Below are positions 17,243-28,292 of a stretch of 64,000 bases of DNA, in pieces. The notes under the pieces were generated by a model, which did no database searches, had not been told where the DNA came from, and saw only the letters and a list, made by a program, of their open reading frames with translations. This stretch comes from Sinobacterium caligoides (GTDB lineage Bacteria; Pseudomonadota; Gammaproteobacteria; Pseudomonadales; Sinobacteriaceae): positions 124,001-188,000 of the forward strand of contig NZ_RKHR01000003.1 in assembly GCF_003752585.1 (NCBI RefSeq), written 5' to 3'. The position numbers and the translations under genes were made by a program. Numbering within the stretch: the first letter of the stretch is position 1; each line of letters starts with the position of its first letter.

Positions 17243-17854
17243 CTAGAAAATCCCCCAGAATTTACTTTCACGCTCTAGCTTAGCCTGGCAGGCCTTTAGT
17301 TGCGTATGATAACGCCAGGACCTATCGCCTACCTTCTTAGAAACCTTGATCAACCACGCCTTGTTCTTATAACTGCCACGATTATATCCACCAGCACCCT
17401 CGTGATAGGCCAGATACAGCTTGCTGCTCTCCCAAGGCTTAATATTCGTCGACTTCACCGTGTTATGATTATACCAAGCGATAAAATCGGCTGCGTCACC
17501 AAAGTCACTGCGACTCGCCCCGCCATTACCTGAGCGACGTCTGTAGTCACTCCACGTGCCGTTTAACGCTTGAGCATAACCTTCAGCATTTGAAGGCCGA
17601 CTGCCTGGGAAGACCCATAGGAACTTCCCCCTAGGTGGCTTAGCATCGTGCACAAAACGCGATTCCTGATGCATAAAAGCCATAATGGTCGGAATACTCC
17701 CCCCCCACCGCTTCGTAGCCTTTTTCGCCTCTTTATACCACCCGTCTTTCTGCTCAAAGATGTCGCATACATTATTCAGGTTACTGGGTGGTGTCGTCGC
17801 ACAGCCCCCCAACAAGACAACAAATAGGATCAGCAATAATCGTCTAAATATCAT
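17243..17854 (-). CDS. Lytic transglycosylase-like lipoprotein (SLT-type domain)
   Basis: The 203-residue protein has a signal peptide with lipobox LGGC (C18), so it should be anchored to a membrane and face the periplasm. The domain starts with IPTIMAFMHQESRF, where E64 is the expected catalytic glutamate of soluble-lysozyme-type transglycosylases. SNAEGYAQALNGTW, DFIAWYNHNT and YLAYHEGAGGYNRGSY follow as in the family. Such enzymes cleave the glycan strand of peptidoglycan to anhydro-muropeptides. It starts 12 nt after ligA and thus ends the smc-zipA-ligA unit. A link with cell division or wall turnover is inferred from that position only. Confidence 0.88.
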   Translation of the reverse strand: MIFRRLLLILFVVLLGGCATTPPSNLNNVCDIFEQKDGWYKEAKKATKRWGGSIPTIMAFMHQESRFVHDAKPPRGKFLWVFPGSRPSNAEGYAQALNGTWSDYRRRSGNGGASRSDFGDAADFIAWYNHNTVKSTNIKPWESSKLYLAYHEGAGGYNRGSYKNKAWLIKVSKKVGDRSWRYHTQLKACQAKLERESKFWGIF

Positions 17855-17866
17855 TTATTTTACCTC

Positions 17867-19897
<2,031 letters not shown>

Positions 19898-19945
19898 TCA
19901 CGAAAAAAGGGCGGTGAAACCGCCCCTGAAAATTAGATAGTCAAC

Positions 19946-21988
19946 TCAGCCAATATCGGTGAGGTTCTTTCGACAATATTCTCGTATATCGTATCGATAA
20001 TACTCGAGAACTTGTTTATTAATATCACTGCCTTCTCGGTCTTTCATCATACCACCGAGATTTTTAGCGAGATACTCCGCCGTCTGCAGCATCGCTTCAA
20101 AGGCATTCAGCGGCTCTTTAGGCCCGGGCAACGTCAGATAGAAGCAGACACCTGGAATATAGATATCGCCCGTGTCATCTGGAGCAAATACGCCACTATC
20201 AACCAAGTTAGCAACGCTAAATTGCACTGCCCCCTTACCAGCAGCCTCTTCGTGACGAAGGTAAATTTTACTTTTATTCAGCTGAATATCACAGGCCTTA
20301 AAAAAACTATGCAACTTCCCAGCATCAAAGCCTTCGGCATCCTTAGACCTGACATTGATAATCTCGACACGCTGATTTTGATCAATTGTCGGCGCCTGCT
20401 CAGGCTGACTCATCAGCTCTGCCTCTTCAAATGTCTCCTCATGGTTATTGACCGAAGACTGTTCTGACTTTCCAAACACGGGCATATCCTCAAGCGTAGA
20501 TGCCAGCCGACTAAACAGCTTCTTACTAGACCTAGCCGGCTCGCTATAAGTGACCGGCTCCGACATCATCGCTGCCTCGGCCTCGGTCGATACAGGGACC
20601 TCCGTCGCATCGAAGCCTATGCTATTTGTAGGCTCCGGCTCAACCAGCTCTTCCTCAGCGAAATCAGTCGTTTTTAACGGCTCATCCTCTTCAAAAGATA
20701 GCTCCTGTGGCGCTGTCACCTCGGGTGACGAGGGTAGCGTATCATCTACCTCAGGCTCTGCACTGTGAACTACAGCTTGCTCTATAAAAATTTCTTGCTC
20801 CACTACCGGCTGCTCAATCTCGCTAGCTTTACGCTGACCTTTCTTCGGTACCTTTCGCGGCACAAAGCCATGACGGGTGGAGAGATCTGCAACCGCATCT
20901 TCATCCTCTGCCAATGAGTCCATCAACATGGGCACCCCCTCATCCAGATCAAATGATTGCTGCTCTGGTACTTTGAAAGGATTAGCACGATATTGCTGCG
21001 GCTCTCTGACGCGCGATGAAGCCTCCGCTGTCGTGGCCTTTTGTCTTGGCTCAACACTCGCTGGACTGGTAAAGCTCAGGTCATCAAACACGTCAACTAT
21101 GTCTTTCTGCACTTGCCCGACATCTAACTCAGCCTGCTCGCCCTCAACGAGGTCATCAAAACTTAAGTCTGGGTTCCGCCTATCGACAACATCCTGCCAT
21201 TCAGGTTGCTCTTCAACATCAACAAATGACAGATGCTCCTCATGGGCTGGCTCTTGTTCTTCATCATTCGCCAGAGAAGCAGCCTCTAGGTCAGAAAAAG
21301 CAACATTTGAAGCTGTAGACTGATCAATTTCCGGCGCCGCGATAGCATCACTGGTCATACTGTTCACTGGCACGCTGTCTTCTACATCCTCAGAAGCGTG
21401 ATCAGCGACCTCATCACGCATCTGTCCAGCACTCGTAAAGCCCTCAACATCATCAACAGCTATGTCCTCAACAGCGATACCATCAACACCTATTGCTTCA
21501 AGCTCTAGCGCCGATATATCTGGATAATCAATAGCTTCATTTTCATCAGCGTGGCCTGCAGCAAAGGCGCTATCGACATGATGAAAAGAGGCCTCATCAT
21601 CGCCAGAGCGTGACTGCTGATCAATATAAAACTCACCTTCAACGCTAGCGTAATCATCAGCGCCCTGCGTTATATCAGACACCTCGTCCTTTTCTTCAGT
21701 GCTGACTGACCCAACGTCTTCAACGGATATCATAGATGGCGCGACAAAAGACAGCTTTTCTTTAGCGGAACTCGTCTCTTTATCAGCGGATGACTGAGTT
21801 CGCTTAACAACACGCGCGCCACCGTTGGGTAGCTCGCTCAAATAATCGTCAATAGGGTCGTGTGCAGTCTTAGACACTCTCATATTAGAGCGCCTATCCT
21901 GTATTACTCGGCGGATACCATCTGCTAATACCAATAAGACTAGGACAGCTCCTGCGATTAGCATCCACTCCCTCATTCCTAGCTCCAT
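19946..21988 (-). CDS. zipA: Cell division protein ZipA with an unusually long acidic linker
   Basis: ZipA tethers FtsZ to the inner membrane at the division site. The N-terminus MELGMREWMLIAGAVLVLL is the typical membrane anchor and matches Pseudomonas ZipA starts; GGAG lies 8 nt before this ATG. The C-terminal FtsZ-binding domain spans about residues 540-680 (QRVEIINVRSKDAEGF, FKACDIQLNKSKIYLR, FYLTLPGPKEPLNAFEAM). Between them lies a linker of almost 500 residues rich in Glu, Asp, Ser, Ala and Val, with no recognisable fold. At 680 residues it is about twice the 328 of E. coli ZipA. smc lies 226 nt upstream and ligA 60 nt downstream. Confidence 0.93.
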   Translation of the reverse strand: MELGMREWMLIAGAVLVLLVLADGIRRVIQDRRSNMRVSKTAHDPIDDYLSELPNGGARVVKRTQSSADKETSSAKEKLSFVAPSMISVEDVGSVSTEEKDEVSDITQGADDYASVEGEFYIDQQSRSGDDEASFHHVDSAFAAGHADENEAIDYPDISALELEAIGVDGIAVEDIAVDDVEGFTSAGQMRDEVADHASEDVEDSVPVNSMTSDAIAAPEIDQSTASNVAFSDLEAASLANDEEQEPAHEEHLSFVDVEEQPEWQDVVDRRNPDLSFDDLVEGEQAELDVGQVQKDIVDVFDDLSFTSPASVEPRQKATTAEASSRVREPQQYRANPFKVPEQQSFDLDEGVPMLMDSLAEDEDAVADLSTRHGFVPRKVPKKGQRKASEIEQPVVEQEIFIEQAVVHSAEPEVDDTLPSSPEVTAPQELSFEEDEPLKTTDFAEEELVEPEPTNSIGFDATEVPVSTEAEAAMMSEPVTYSEPARSSKKLFSRLASTLEDMPVFGKSEQSSVNNHEETFEEAELMSQPEQAPTIDQNQRVEIINVRSKDAEGFDAGKLHSFFKACDIQLNKSKIYLRHEEAAGKGAVQFSVANLVDSGVFAPDDTGDIYIPGVCFYLTLPGPKEPLNAFEAMLQTAEYLAKNLGGMMKDREGSDINKQVLEYYRYDIREYCRKNLTDIG

Positions 21989-22214
21989 ATCACTGACTCC
22001 ATCAACTTCGCCTTTGCCCTTTTATTCTCGCATTAAATATACAAAACTTTAATGTTAGAGAGATACTTACTAATAGTAAATCGATTGGATCAACGCTACT
22101 GCTAACAACCCATCCATGGGGGTATTTACGATGCGCTTATTAAGCATTATAGCGAGCGAGGGGCGATTTAGCTCTTCAGCCCATCACGACTTAACTCTTT
22201 CTGCCTAAACCGAC

Positions 22215-25200
22215 CTACAAAGCAGCAAGCTCAGCTGCCTCGTCAATATCAACAGTCACCAGTCGCGAGACCCCAGCCTCCTGCATCGTTACACCCATTA
22301 ACTGATCGGCCTTCTCCATCGCGATCTTATTGTGCGTAATATAAATAAATTGTACGGTTTTTGACATCTCTTTAACGATATTGGCATATCGCCCGACGTT
22401 AGCATCGTCAAGCGGGGCATCAACCTCGTCCAACATGCAGAATGGCGCTGGATTAAGGCGGAAAATTGAGAACACCAGAGCCAACGCCGTGAGCGCCTTC
22501 TCACCACCACTTAACAGGTGGATCGTCGAGTTCCGCTTACCCGGGGGGCGAGCCATAATGGTTATACCGGTACTTAACAGGTCATCTCCGGTAAGCTCCA
22601 AATAGGCACTTCCCCCTCCAAAGACTTTAGGAAATAGCTCCTGCAAGCCGCCATTTACCTGATCAAAAGTTTCCTTAAACTTAACCCTAGTCTCTCTATC
22701 GATACGACGAATCGCGGACTCTAATGAATCCAGTGCATCAACCAAGTCAGCATTTTGATCATCCAAATAAGTTTTCCGTTCCGATTGTGTCTTGTACTCT
22801 TCGATAGCCGCCAAATTTATCGCGCCGAGACGCTGAATTCGTGTCGCAATACGTTGCAAGTCTTCTTGCCAACGCCCTTCATCAGCCTCAACTGGAAGGT
22901 CGGCCAGCACCTCATCCAGCTCAAACTCAGCTTCCTCTAGACGCTCCTGAAGCGCTTTACGCCTCACCTCAAAACTCTGACCTTCGAGACGATGCTTCTC
23001 CAGCTCCGCACGAAACTGTTGCGCTTGGTTCTCACTATCAGCGCGCTTCTTTTCATTGCTGCGCATCTCTTTATCGATAACCTCAAGAGCTTCGCGTGCC
23101 TTAGTGAGACTATCCTCTACTTCTAGCCGCTGCTCCAACGCCTCCTCCAGCTCTTGCTGGACATCATCGACCGGCATACGACTCTCGGCAAGTAGCTCCG
23201 CAACCTCAGCCTTATTCGCCTCAAACTGCACGCGCTGAGAGATAAGCCGCTGTAGACCTTGCGAGATCGCCCCAACCTGAGCTTTCAACGACTGAGCACG
23301 CATCTGTAGCTGATGCGCACCCTCCTTATCTTGACGTGCCTGGCCCCGTATACGCTCCAGCGACTCTCTATTTTTCTCTCGCTCAGCCAGCAACAGCTCA
23401 CGACGTTCACTATCGAGCTCCATTGCATCAAGAGCTTGCTGTAACTCCATTCTTGATTCACTGAGCGACTCCTGCTCCATAGAAAGCTGCTCACGCTGTT
23501 CAGCAATCTCAGCATCTATATTCTTTCGACGCATAACAACCTGTTCAAGCCGCGCCTGCAGACCGCTCAACTTAGCACTTAACTGTCCATGCTGCTGACT
23601 CTGCTGCTTGACCTGAGTGGCTATCACCTCACGCTGTTGCTCCGCTCGCTGTACAGCTTCGCGACACTCTTGCTGCTCTGTTTGGAGCGACTCGATCTCA
23701 GCTTCTAATACTTGCAGCCTTTCACCTAGCTCAATCAGCTCTTGAGCACGGCCAATAATACCTGCCTGAGCATCTTCACCTCGATTAACCCGCAGCCAAT
23801 CTCGGCCCAGCCACAAGCCTTCCTGAGTAACGACAGACTCCCCTGCCTGCAACTCTGCTTGTAGTTGCAGCGCAGTAGCGAGATCATCAACCACATAGAC
23901 GCCCTGCAGCAAGCCTGTCACCGCAAGCCCATCGACCTTGTCGAGTAACAAACTCGCCGTGATATCTGAACCAGTCAGAGGCACAGATGCTCCCTCTCTA
24001 CGAGCAACAAAACTCACAGCCCCTTTACTCAGCTCAGCCAAATTCTCTGTTGCAGCAGCAACATCATCGACACAAACAGCCTGCAAGTAATCGCCCAAAA
24101 CCGTCTCAAGTGCTCGCTCATAACCCGGCTGCGCCTTTATCGTCTCGCCCAGCCTTTTATATTCACCCAGCCCTGCAGACTCCAGCCAGTCACTGACCAC
24201 TGCATTACCCTGGCCAAGGGCAGCCTGCTGCAATGTTTCTAATGAGGCGTGGCGGCCGCGTTTAGACTGAAACTCTTCCCGCGCGGAACTTAATTGCTCG
24301 CCAACTTCTTGTAACTCGGCCCTCTTGCTAGAAATTGCCTGCTGCAGTGACTCCACAAGCTCTTGGTCCGACTCAGCCTGCAACTCAAGCTCAGCCAGCT
24401 CCTCTTGTAAAATCTCAATCTCTTCGCCATCTTGACCACTAACCAGCTCTTGTTGCTCAGCCTGTAACTTACGAATACGGTCATCTAAGCGGCGCAACAC
24501 TTGCTCAATATGCATAATTCGCGACTGCTGCACTTCAGCTTGTTGCTTAGGTTGCTGCGCTTGCTGGTTAAAGCTATCCCAGCTCTGCTGCCATTGCTGC
24601 TGCTCTTCTTCTGCCTTTAGCAATAATACGGCTGATTCCTCTTCGCCTGCGGCAAGAATCTCTAACTCTGGCTCAATCTCTAATAGCTCCTCACTAAACT
24701 GTTCGAGCTGCTCCTCATCCATCTGAATTTGTTCAACAACATCGCTAATCGACACCTGCACCTTAGCTAGGTCAGCGGCGAGCTGCGCCTCACGCTGCTT
24801 CTGGTGTTGGATGTTCTGCTCAGAGCGCGCAATTTCAGCTCCCAACGCATAAAACTTTGCCTGTACACTATTAAAGTGCTCGGTAAGCTCACCATGCTGA
24901 GTACGTTGCGCATCAATGGCAGACTCAGCACCTAAGCGCTGCGTGATCATATCCTCAAGCGACTCTTCTAAGGATTTGATCCGATCCTCTTGATTACCTG
25001 CTAAGCCATCAAGCTCTCGCCACTGAATCGCTTGCAGTTGCGCCTTCAGCAATCTCTCTTGTGCCTTGAATTCAGTATATTGCTCTGCCGAGCGGGCCTG
25101 TCTTTTCAAGTGAGAGAGCTGCCGTTCAAGCTCATCGCGTATATCAGTCAAGCGCTCAAGGTTTTCAAAAGTACGCTTCATGCGACTTTCGGTGTCGCGC

Positions 25201-25730
25201 CGGCGCTCTTTATACTTCGAGATACCCGCCGCCTCTTCAATAAACACTCGCAACTCTTCAGGTTTGGATTCGATTAGCTTACTAATCATCCCCTGCTCAA
25301 TAATCGCGTAAGAGCGCGGCCCCAAGCCCGTACCAAGAAAAATATCGGTAATGTCACGACGGCGGCATTTTACGCCATTGAGGTAATAGCTGTTTTGAGC
25401 CTCGCGCGTTACCTTTCTTTTTATGGAGATCTCAGAGAAACGTGCGTATTCACCAGTTAGACTGCCATCACTGTTATCAAAGATCAGCTCGATGGTTGCC
25501 TGCCCCACAGGCTTACGCGCATTTGACCCATTGAATATGACGTCCGTCATATTTTCGCCGCGTAAGTTCTTCGCTGAACTCTCACCCATTACCCAACGCA
25601 CTGCGTCAATGGTATTTGACTTACCGCAACCGTTTGGACCGATAATCGCGGACATATTGCTGCTGAAGGTGACCGTAGTAGGGTCGACAAAAGACTTAAA
25701 TCCGGCGAGTTTTATTGACTTCAAGCGCAT
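22215..25730 (-). CDS. smc: Chromosome segregation ATPase SMC
   Basis: SMC forms the two arms of the condensin-type complex that compacts and segregates the chromosome. The 1171 residues match the family. Walker A is GPNGCGKS (31-38), a long coiled coil follows, the hinge is about residues 515-670, the second coiled coil follows, and the C-terminal head has the signature LLSGGEKALTALAL and Walker B FCMLDEVDAPLDDANVGRY. Its ScpA/ScpB partners are not in the window. It heads the smc-zipA-ligA unit. Using SMC rather than MukB fits a Pseudomonas-like rather than an enteric or Vibrio lineage. Confidence 0.98.
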   Translation of the reverse strand: MRLKSIKLAGFKSFVDPTTVTFSSNMSAIIGPNGCGKSNTIDAVRWVMGESSAKNLRGENMTDVIFNGSNARKPVGQATIELIFDNSDGSLTGEYARFSEISIKRKVTREAQNSYYLNGVKCRRRDITDIFLGTGLGPRSYAIIEQGMISKLIESKPEELRVFIEEAAGISKYKERRRDTESRMKRTFENLERLTDIRDELERQLSHLKRQARSAEQYTEFKAQERLLKAQLQAIQWRELDGLAGNQEDRIKSLEESLEDMITQRLGAESAIDAQRTQHGELTEHFNSVQAKFYALGAEIARSEQNIQHQKQREAQLAADLAKVQVSISDVVEQIQMDEEQLEQFSEELLEIEPELEILAAGEEESAVLLLKAEEEQQQWQQSWDSFNQQAQQPKQQAEVQQSRIMHIEQVLRRLDDRIRKLQAEQQELVSGQDGEEIEILQEELAELELQAESDQELVESLQQAISSKRAELQEVGEQLSSAREEFQSKRGRHASLETLQQAALGQGNAVVSDWLESAGLGEYKRLGETIKAQPGYERALETVLGDYLQAVCVDDVAAATENLAELSKGAVSFVARREGASVPLTGSDITASLLLDKVDGLAVTGLLQGVYVVDDLATALQLQAELQAGESVVTQEGLWLGRDWLRVNRGEDAQAGIIGRAQELIELGERLQVLEAEIESLQTEQQECREAVQRAEQQREVIATQVKQQSQQHGQLSAKLSGLQARLEQVVMRRKNIDAEIAEQREQLSMEQESLSESRMELQQALDAMELDSERRELLLAEREKNRESLERIRGQARQDKEGAHQLQMRAQSLKAQVGAISQGLQRLISQRVQFEANKAEVAELLAESRMPVDDVQQELEEALEQRLEVEDSLTKAREALEVIDKEMRSNEKKRADSENQAQQFRAELEKHRLEGQSFEVRRKALQERLEEAEFELDEVLADLPVEADEGRWQEDLQRIATRIQRLGAINLAAIEEYKTQSERKTYLDDQNADLVDALDSLESAIRRIDRETRVKFKETFDQVNGGLQELFPKVFGGGSAYLELTGDDLLSTGITIMARPPGKRNSTIHLLSGGEKALTALALVFSIFRLNPAPFCMLDEVDAPLDDANVGRYANIVKEMSKTVQFIYITHNKIAMEKADQLMGVTMQEAGVSRLVTVDIDEAAELAAL

Positions 25731-25930
25731 AAATAATTATTCGATTCCCACATACGACCTACATCGTATGATTTCCAACCTAGCACGACAAACCACGCTG
25801 CAAGTTATCAACCGAGACTACAGACGTCGGCATCAATACTCTTAAATAAACCTACAGCTACAGGCGATAATTGATTTCAATGGATAACCCAAGTGTATAA
25901 CCTTTCGACGTATTTAACTACGTTGAGACA

Positions 25931-25970
25931 TAAAAAAGAGCCCGTAAACGCTTCCGTTTACGGGCTCTTT
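25931..25970 (-). terminator. Terminator of the ccm operon
   Basis: A perfect 13-bp stem, GAGCCCGTAAACG (25938-25950) with CGTTTACGGGCTC (25955-25967), closes a 4-nt loop. On the minus strand it is followed by a run of six T, 20 nt after ccmI. The 25731-25930 stretch before it holds the smc upstream region and nothing else I recognise. Confidence 0.92.
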
Positions 25971-25990
25971 CTGAATGAGCAAATCAACTT

Positions 25991-27247
25991 TTAGAGCTGT
26001 TTGTCTATCAGTAGGTCGAGCTCATGGGTCTTTTTCGGCGACAGTGGCGCACTAACCGCCTGCCAGTCTCCCTTAGAAGGTGAGACTTTGCCGCTTTTAG
26101 TGATCCTGGCAATAATCTCAACCTGCTCAAAGCTAGACATGTTCATGCCGGCCATCATCGACATTGAATCATCAAGAGTCACCGTCAAAGGCAAGGACGC
26201 TACGGTTGTGCGATGAATTGCCAGTGGCATCTTAGGTCCATCAACAGCCCTCGCATAGACAAAGACCGTATCAGTCGCAGATGCGCTAACACCGTCAGCC
26301 AATGCGATACTCACAGAGATCGATGCTGCAGGTACTGCATTATCTACCTTAGTCACGCTCTGATCCTTAGCCGCATCATCAACGGCTGCGTTTGCTAGGC
26401 CCTCAACATGACGAACAGTGTCCGCCAAAAGTTGACCGTTTCGCGTATTCGGCGGTGTTACGCGCTGCAAACGCTTCCAGTAAGTTAACGCTTTCGGATA
26501 ATCTTTTAGAGTATAAGCATCCATTGCGACCAAGGCCAATAGCGTCGGCTGATTTGGATCCGCCTTCAATATCCGCTCAATGATCATCTTTAAACGATCG
26601 TCGATTTTGCGATCGTTTGCCAGGTACTCCGACTGCACGTATTCAGCAGCTAATGACATATCGCCCGGCATCAACTTAACCAAGCGCTTAAAAATAGCTG
26701 CTGCTTCCTTAAAATTCTCCTCACGCATCTTTAAAGAAGCTAGTAGGTAGAGGTTGCCTGGGTTATCGTTGCCCTCAAGCTGCTGGGCTAACTTGTTAGT
26801 CATCAACTCTAGCTGTTTTGGCGGCACGGCTCCACTTTCACCAGCTGCGGTCAGCTTCTGCCATTGCTGGGCGATAATCACGTCATCAATCGCACCCAAC
26901 TTGCCGTAAGCAAATATAGCCATTAACGCCAACACCCCGGCACAAATCACCACAGGAAGCTTGCTACCGGCATAACTGGCGACATTCTTCTCACAACCTT
27001 CAGTATCTTCAAGTAGCGAGAGTTTGAGCTCTGCCAAAAGGCGCTCAAACTCACCCTCACTCAAACGCTGTTCAGTCAACTCAAGCTCAAGCTCACCTTG
27101 GCGCTGCTTAAAGGCAGCAACATTCATCGCTTTACGCTCTGCTGCTGTATCTACTTTTACTGAGTGCTTGCCCAGTACAGGAACGACAACGATGGCAATA
27201 GCGAACAGCAACATTAATGCTGCGATTATTATAAACTCAATCATCAT
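25991..27247 (-). CDS. ccmI: Cytochrome c biogenesis protein CcmI (CycH)
   Basis: CcmI presents apocytochrome c to the haem ligation complex CcmF-CcmH. The 418-residue protein has an N-terminal membrane segment (residues 3-23), a cytoplasmic leucine-rich segment with EQRLSEGEFERLLAELK, and a second membrane segment near residues 97-112. A periplasmic TPR region (NLYLLASLKMREENFKEA, LLALVAMDAYTLKDYPKAL) follows, then a C-terminal beta domain that binds the apocytochrome end. Its ATG overlaps the ccmH stop by 4 nt. It is the last gene of the operon and is followed by a strong terminator. Confidence 0.92.
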   Translation of the reverse strand: MMIEFIIIAALMLLFAIAIVVVPVLGKHSVKVDTAAERKAMNVAAFKQRQGELELELTEQRLSEGEFERLLAELKLSLLEDTEGCEKNVASYAGSKLPVVICAGVLALMAIFAYGKLGAIDDVIIAQQWQKLTAAGESGAVPPKQLELMTNKLAQQLEGNDNPGNLYLLASLKMREENFKEAAAIFKRLVKLMPGDMSLAAEYVQSEYLANDRKIDDRLKMIIERILKADPNQPTLLALVAMDAYTLKDYPKALTYWKRLQRVTPPNTRNGQLLADTVRHVEGLANAAVDDAAKDQSVTKVDNAVPAASISVSIALADGVSASATDTVFVYARAVDGPKMPLAIHRTTVASLPLTVTLDDSMSMMAGMNMSSFEQVEIIARITKSGKVSPSKGDWQAVSAPLSPKKTHELDLLIDKQL

Positions 27248-27738
27248 TTGTCGTTTTCACCGTCCAATAGTTTGTCTATCTGTTGTTGCTGCTTTTCGGA
27301 TAGGGCCGCTGCACTCTCATCAGACTTTACCCCCAGCTTTGCCTGCGCACTACGGTGACGACGGACAAGCAGTATGACGAAAACAATCCCTCCTAGGAGC
27401 AGACCTAGAGGACCGAACCACAACACAATCGTCTCGTGGTTTAAACGTGGTCGATAAAGAATAAAGTCGCCGTAACGGTCAACCATAAAAGCGGTAATTT
27501 CAGTGTCGCTTCTACCATCTTTCAACTGCTTATAGAGCTGCTCGCGTAGATCTTTGGCAATTGGTGAGTTTGAGTCGTTTAAGTTTTGGTTTTGACATTT
27601 TGGGCAGCGCAGCTCCGTGGTGAAATGGTGATAGCGCTTCTCCTGCACATCGTTATCAAACTGATAGGTTTCAACAACCGCAAAGCTTTGTGCACTGATC
27701 ATCCAAGCAGTAAGAACAAAGGCAATATATTTCATCAT
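27244..27738 (-). CDS. ccmH: Cytochrome c maturation thiol-reductase subunit CcmH
   Basis: The 164 residues comprise a cleavable signal peptide ending near QSFA, the redox motif LRCPKC (C45 and C48) that reduces the haem-binding cysteines of apocytochrome, a three-helix fold, and one C-terminal membrane helix (FGPLGLLLGGIVFVILLV). The 2-nt spacing to ccmG and ATGA overlap with ccmI show tight coupling. Of the two adjacent ATG codons the first is given. Confidence 0.95.
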   Translation of the reverse strand: MMKYIAFVLTAWMISAQSFAVVETYQFDNDVQEKRYHHFTTELRCPKCQNQNLNDSNSPIAKDLREQLYKQLKDGRSDTEITAFMVDRYGDFILYRPRLNHETIVLWFGPLGLLLGGIVFVILLVRRHRSAQAKLGVKSDESAAALSEKQQQQIDKLLDGENDK

Positions 27739-27740
27739 GA

Positions 27741-28289
27741 CTACTGCTCCTCTGCCCGCAATCTATCGACCACTGGCTTCAAATCTTGTAGCCAAATATT
27801 CATATCAACTTCACCAACATGCTTATAACGAATAACCCCCTGACGATCGATCACATAGGTTTCTGGTGCGCCATAAACACCGAGATCAAGCCCTAGCCCA
27901 CCTTCTCGGTCAGCAATGTTAACCTCATACGGATTACCTAGCTGGCGCAACCACTGCATCGCCTTTGCATCTTCATCTTTGTAGTTCAAACCAATAATAG
28001 GAATGCCAAACTGGCGAGAGATATCCATTAGGTGGGGATGCTCAATACGACAGGTAGGACACCAGGTCGCCCAGACATTGAGCAAGATCACCCGCCCTTT
28101 CAGATCCGCTTCGGTCATGGTCCGCTCAGGTGTCTCTAATGCCTGTATAGAAAACGCTGGCACTGACTTGCCAATCAACGCGGATGGTAAAATTTGTGGA
28201 TTGTAGCCCTCACGCGTCAACATACTATAAAACATTCCACCCAACGCTACACAAAGCAGTAGCGGGATAAACATTCGTAAACGTCCCAT
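27741..28289 (-). CDS. ccmG: Thiol:disulfide interchange protein CcmG (DsbE)
   Basis: A membrane-anchored periplasmic thioredoxin-like protein of 182 residues. It has one N-terminal membrane helix (residues 6-23), the active-site WCPTC with C77 and C80, and the conserved GAPETYVIDRQG with the cis-proline segment. It keeps the CcmH/apocytochrome thiols reduced. It lies between ccmF (3 nt away) and ccmH. Confidence 0.95.
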   Translation of the reverse strand: MGRLRMFIPLLLCVALGGMFYSMLTREGYNPQILPSALIGKSVPAFSIQALETPERTMTEADLKGRVILLNVWATWCPTCRIEHPHLMDISRQFGIPIIGLNYKDEDAKAMQWLRQLGNPYEVNIADREGGLGLDLGVYGAPETYVIDRQGVIRYKHVGEVDMNIWLQDLKPVVDRLRAEEQ

Positions 28290-28292
28290 CGT

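Noticed and set aside
20550-21323. Long serine-rich frames on the plus strand
   Set aside because: They are mirror images of the acidic, repetitive-codon linker of zipA. Serine-rich antisense of Glu/Asp/Ala codons is expected.
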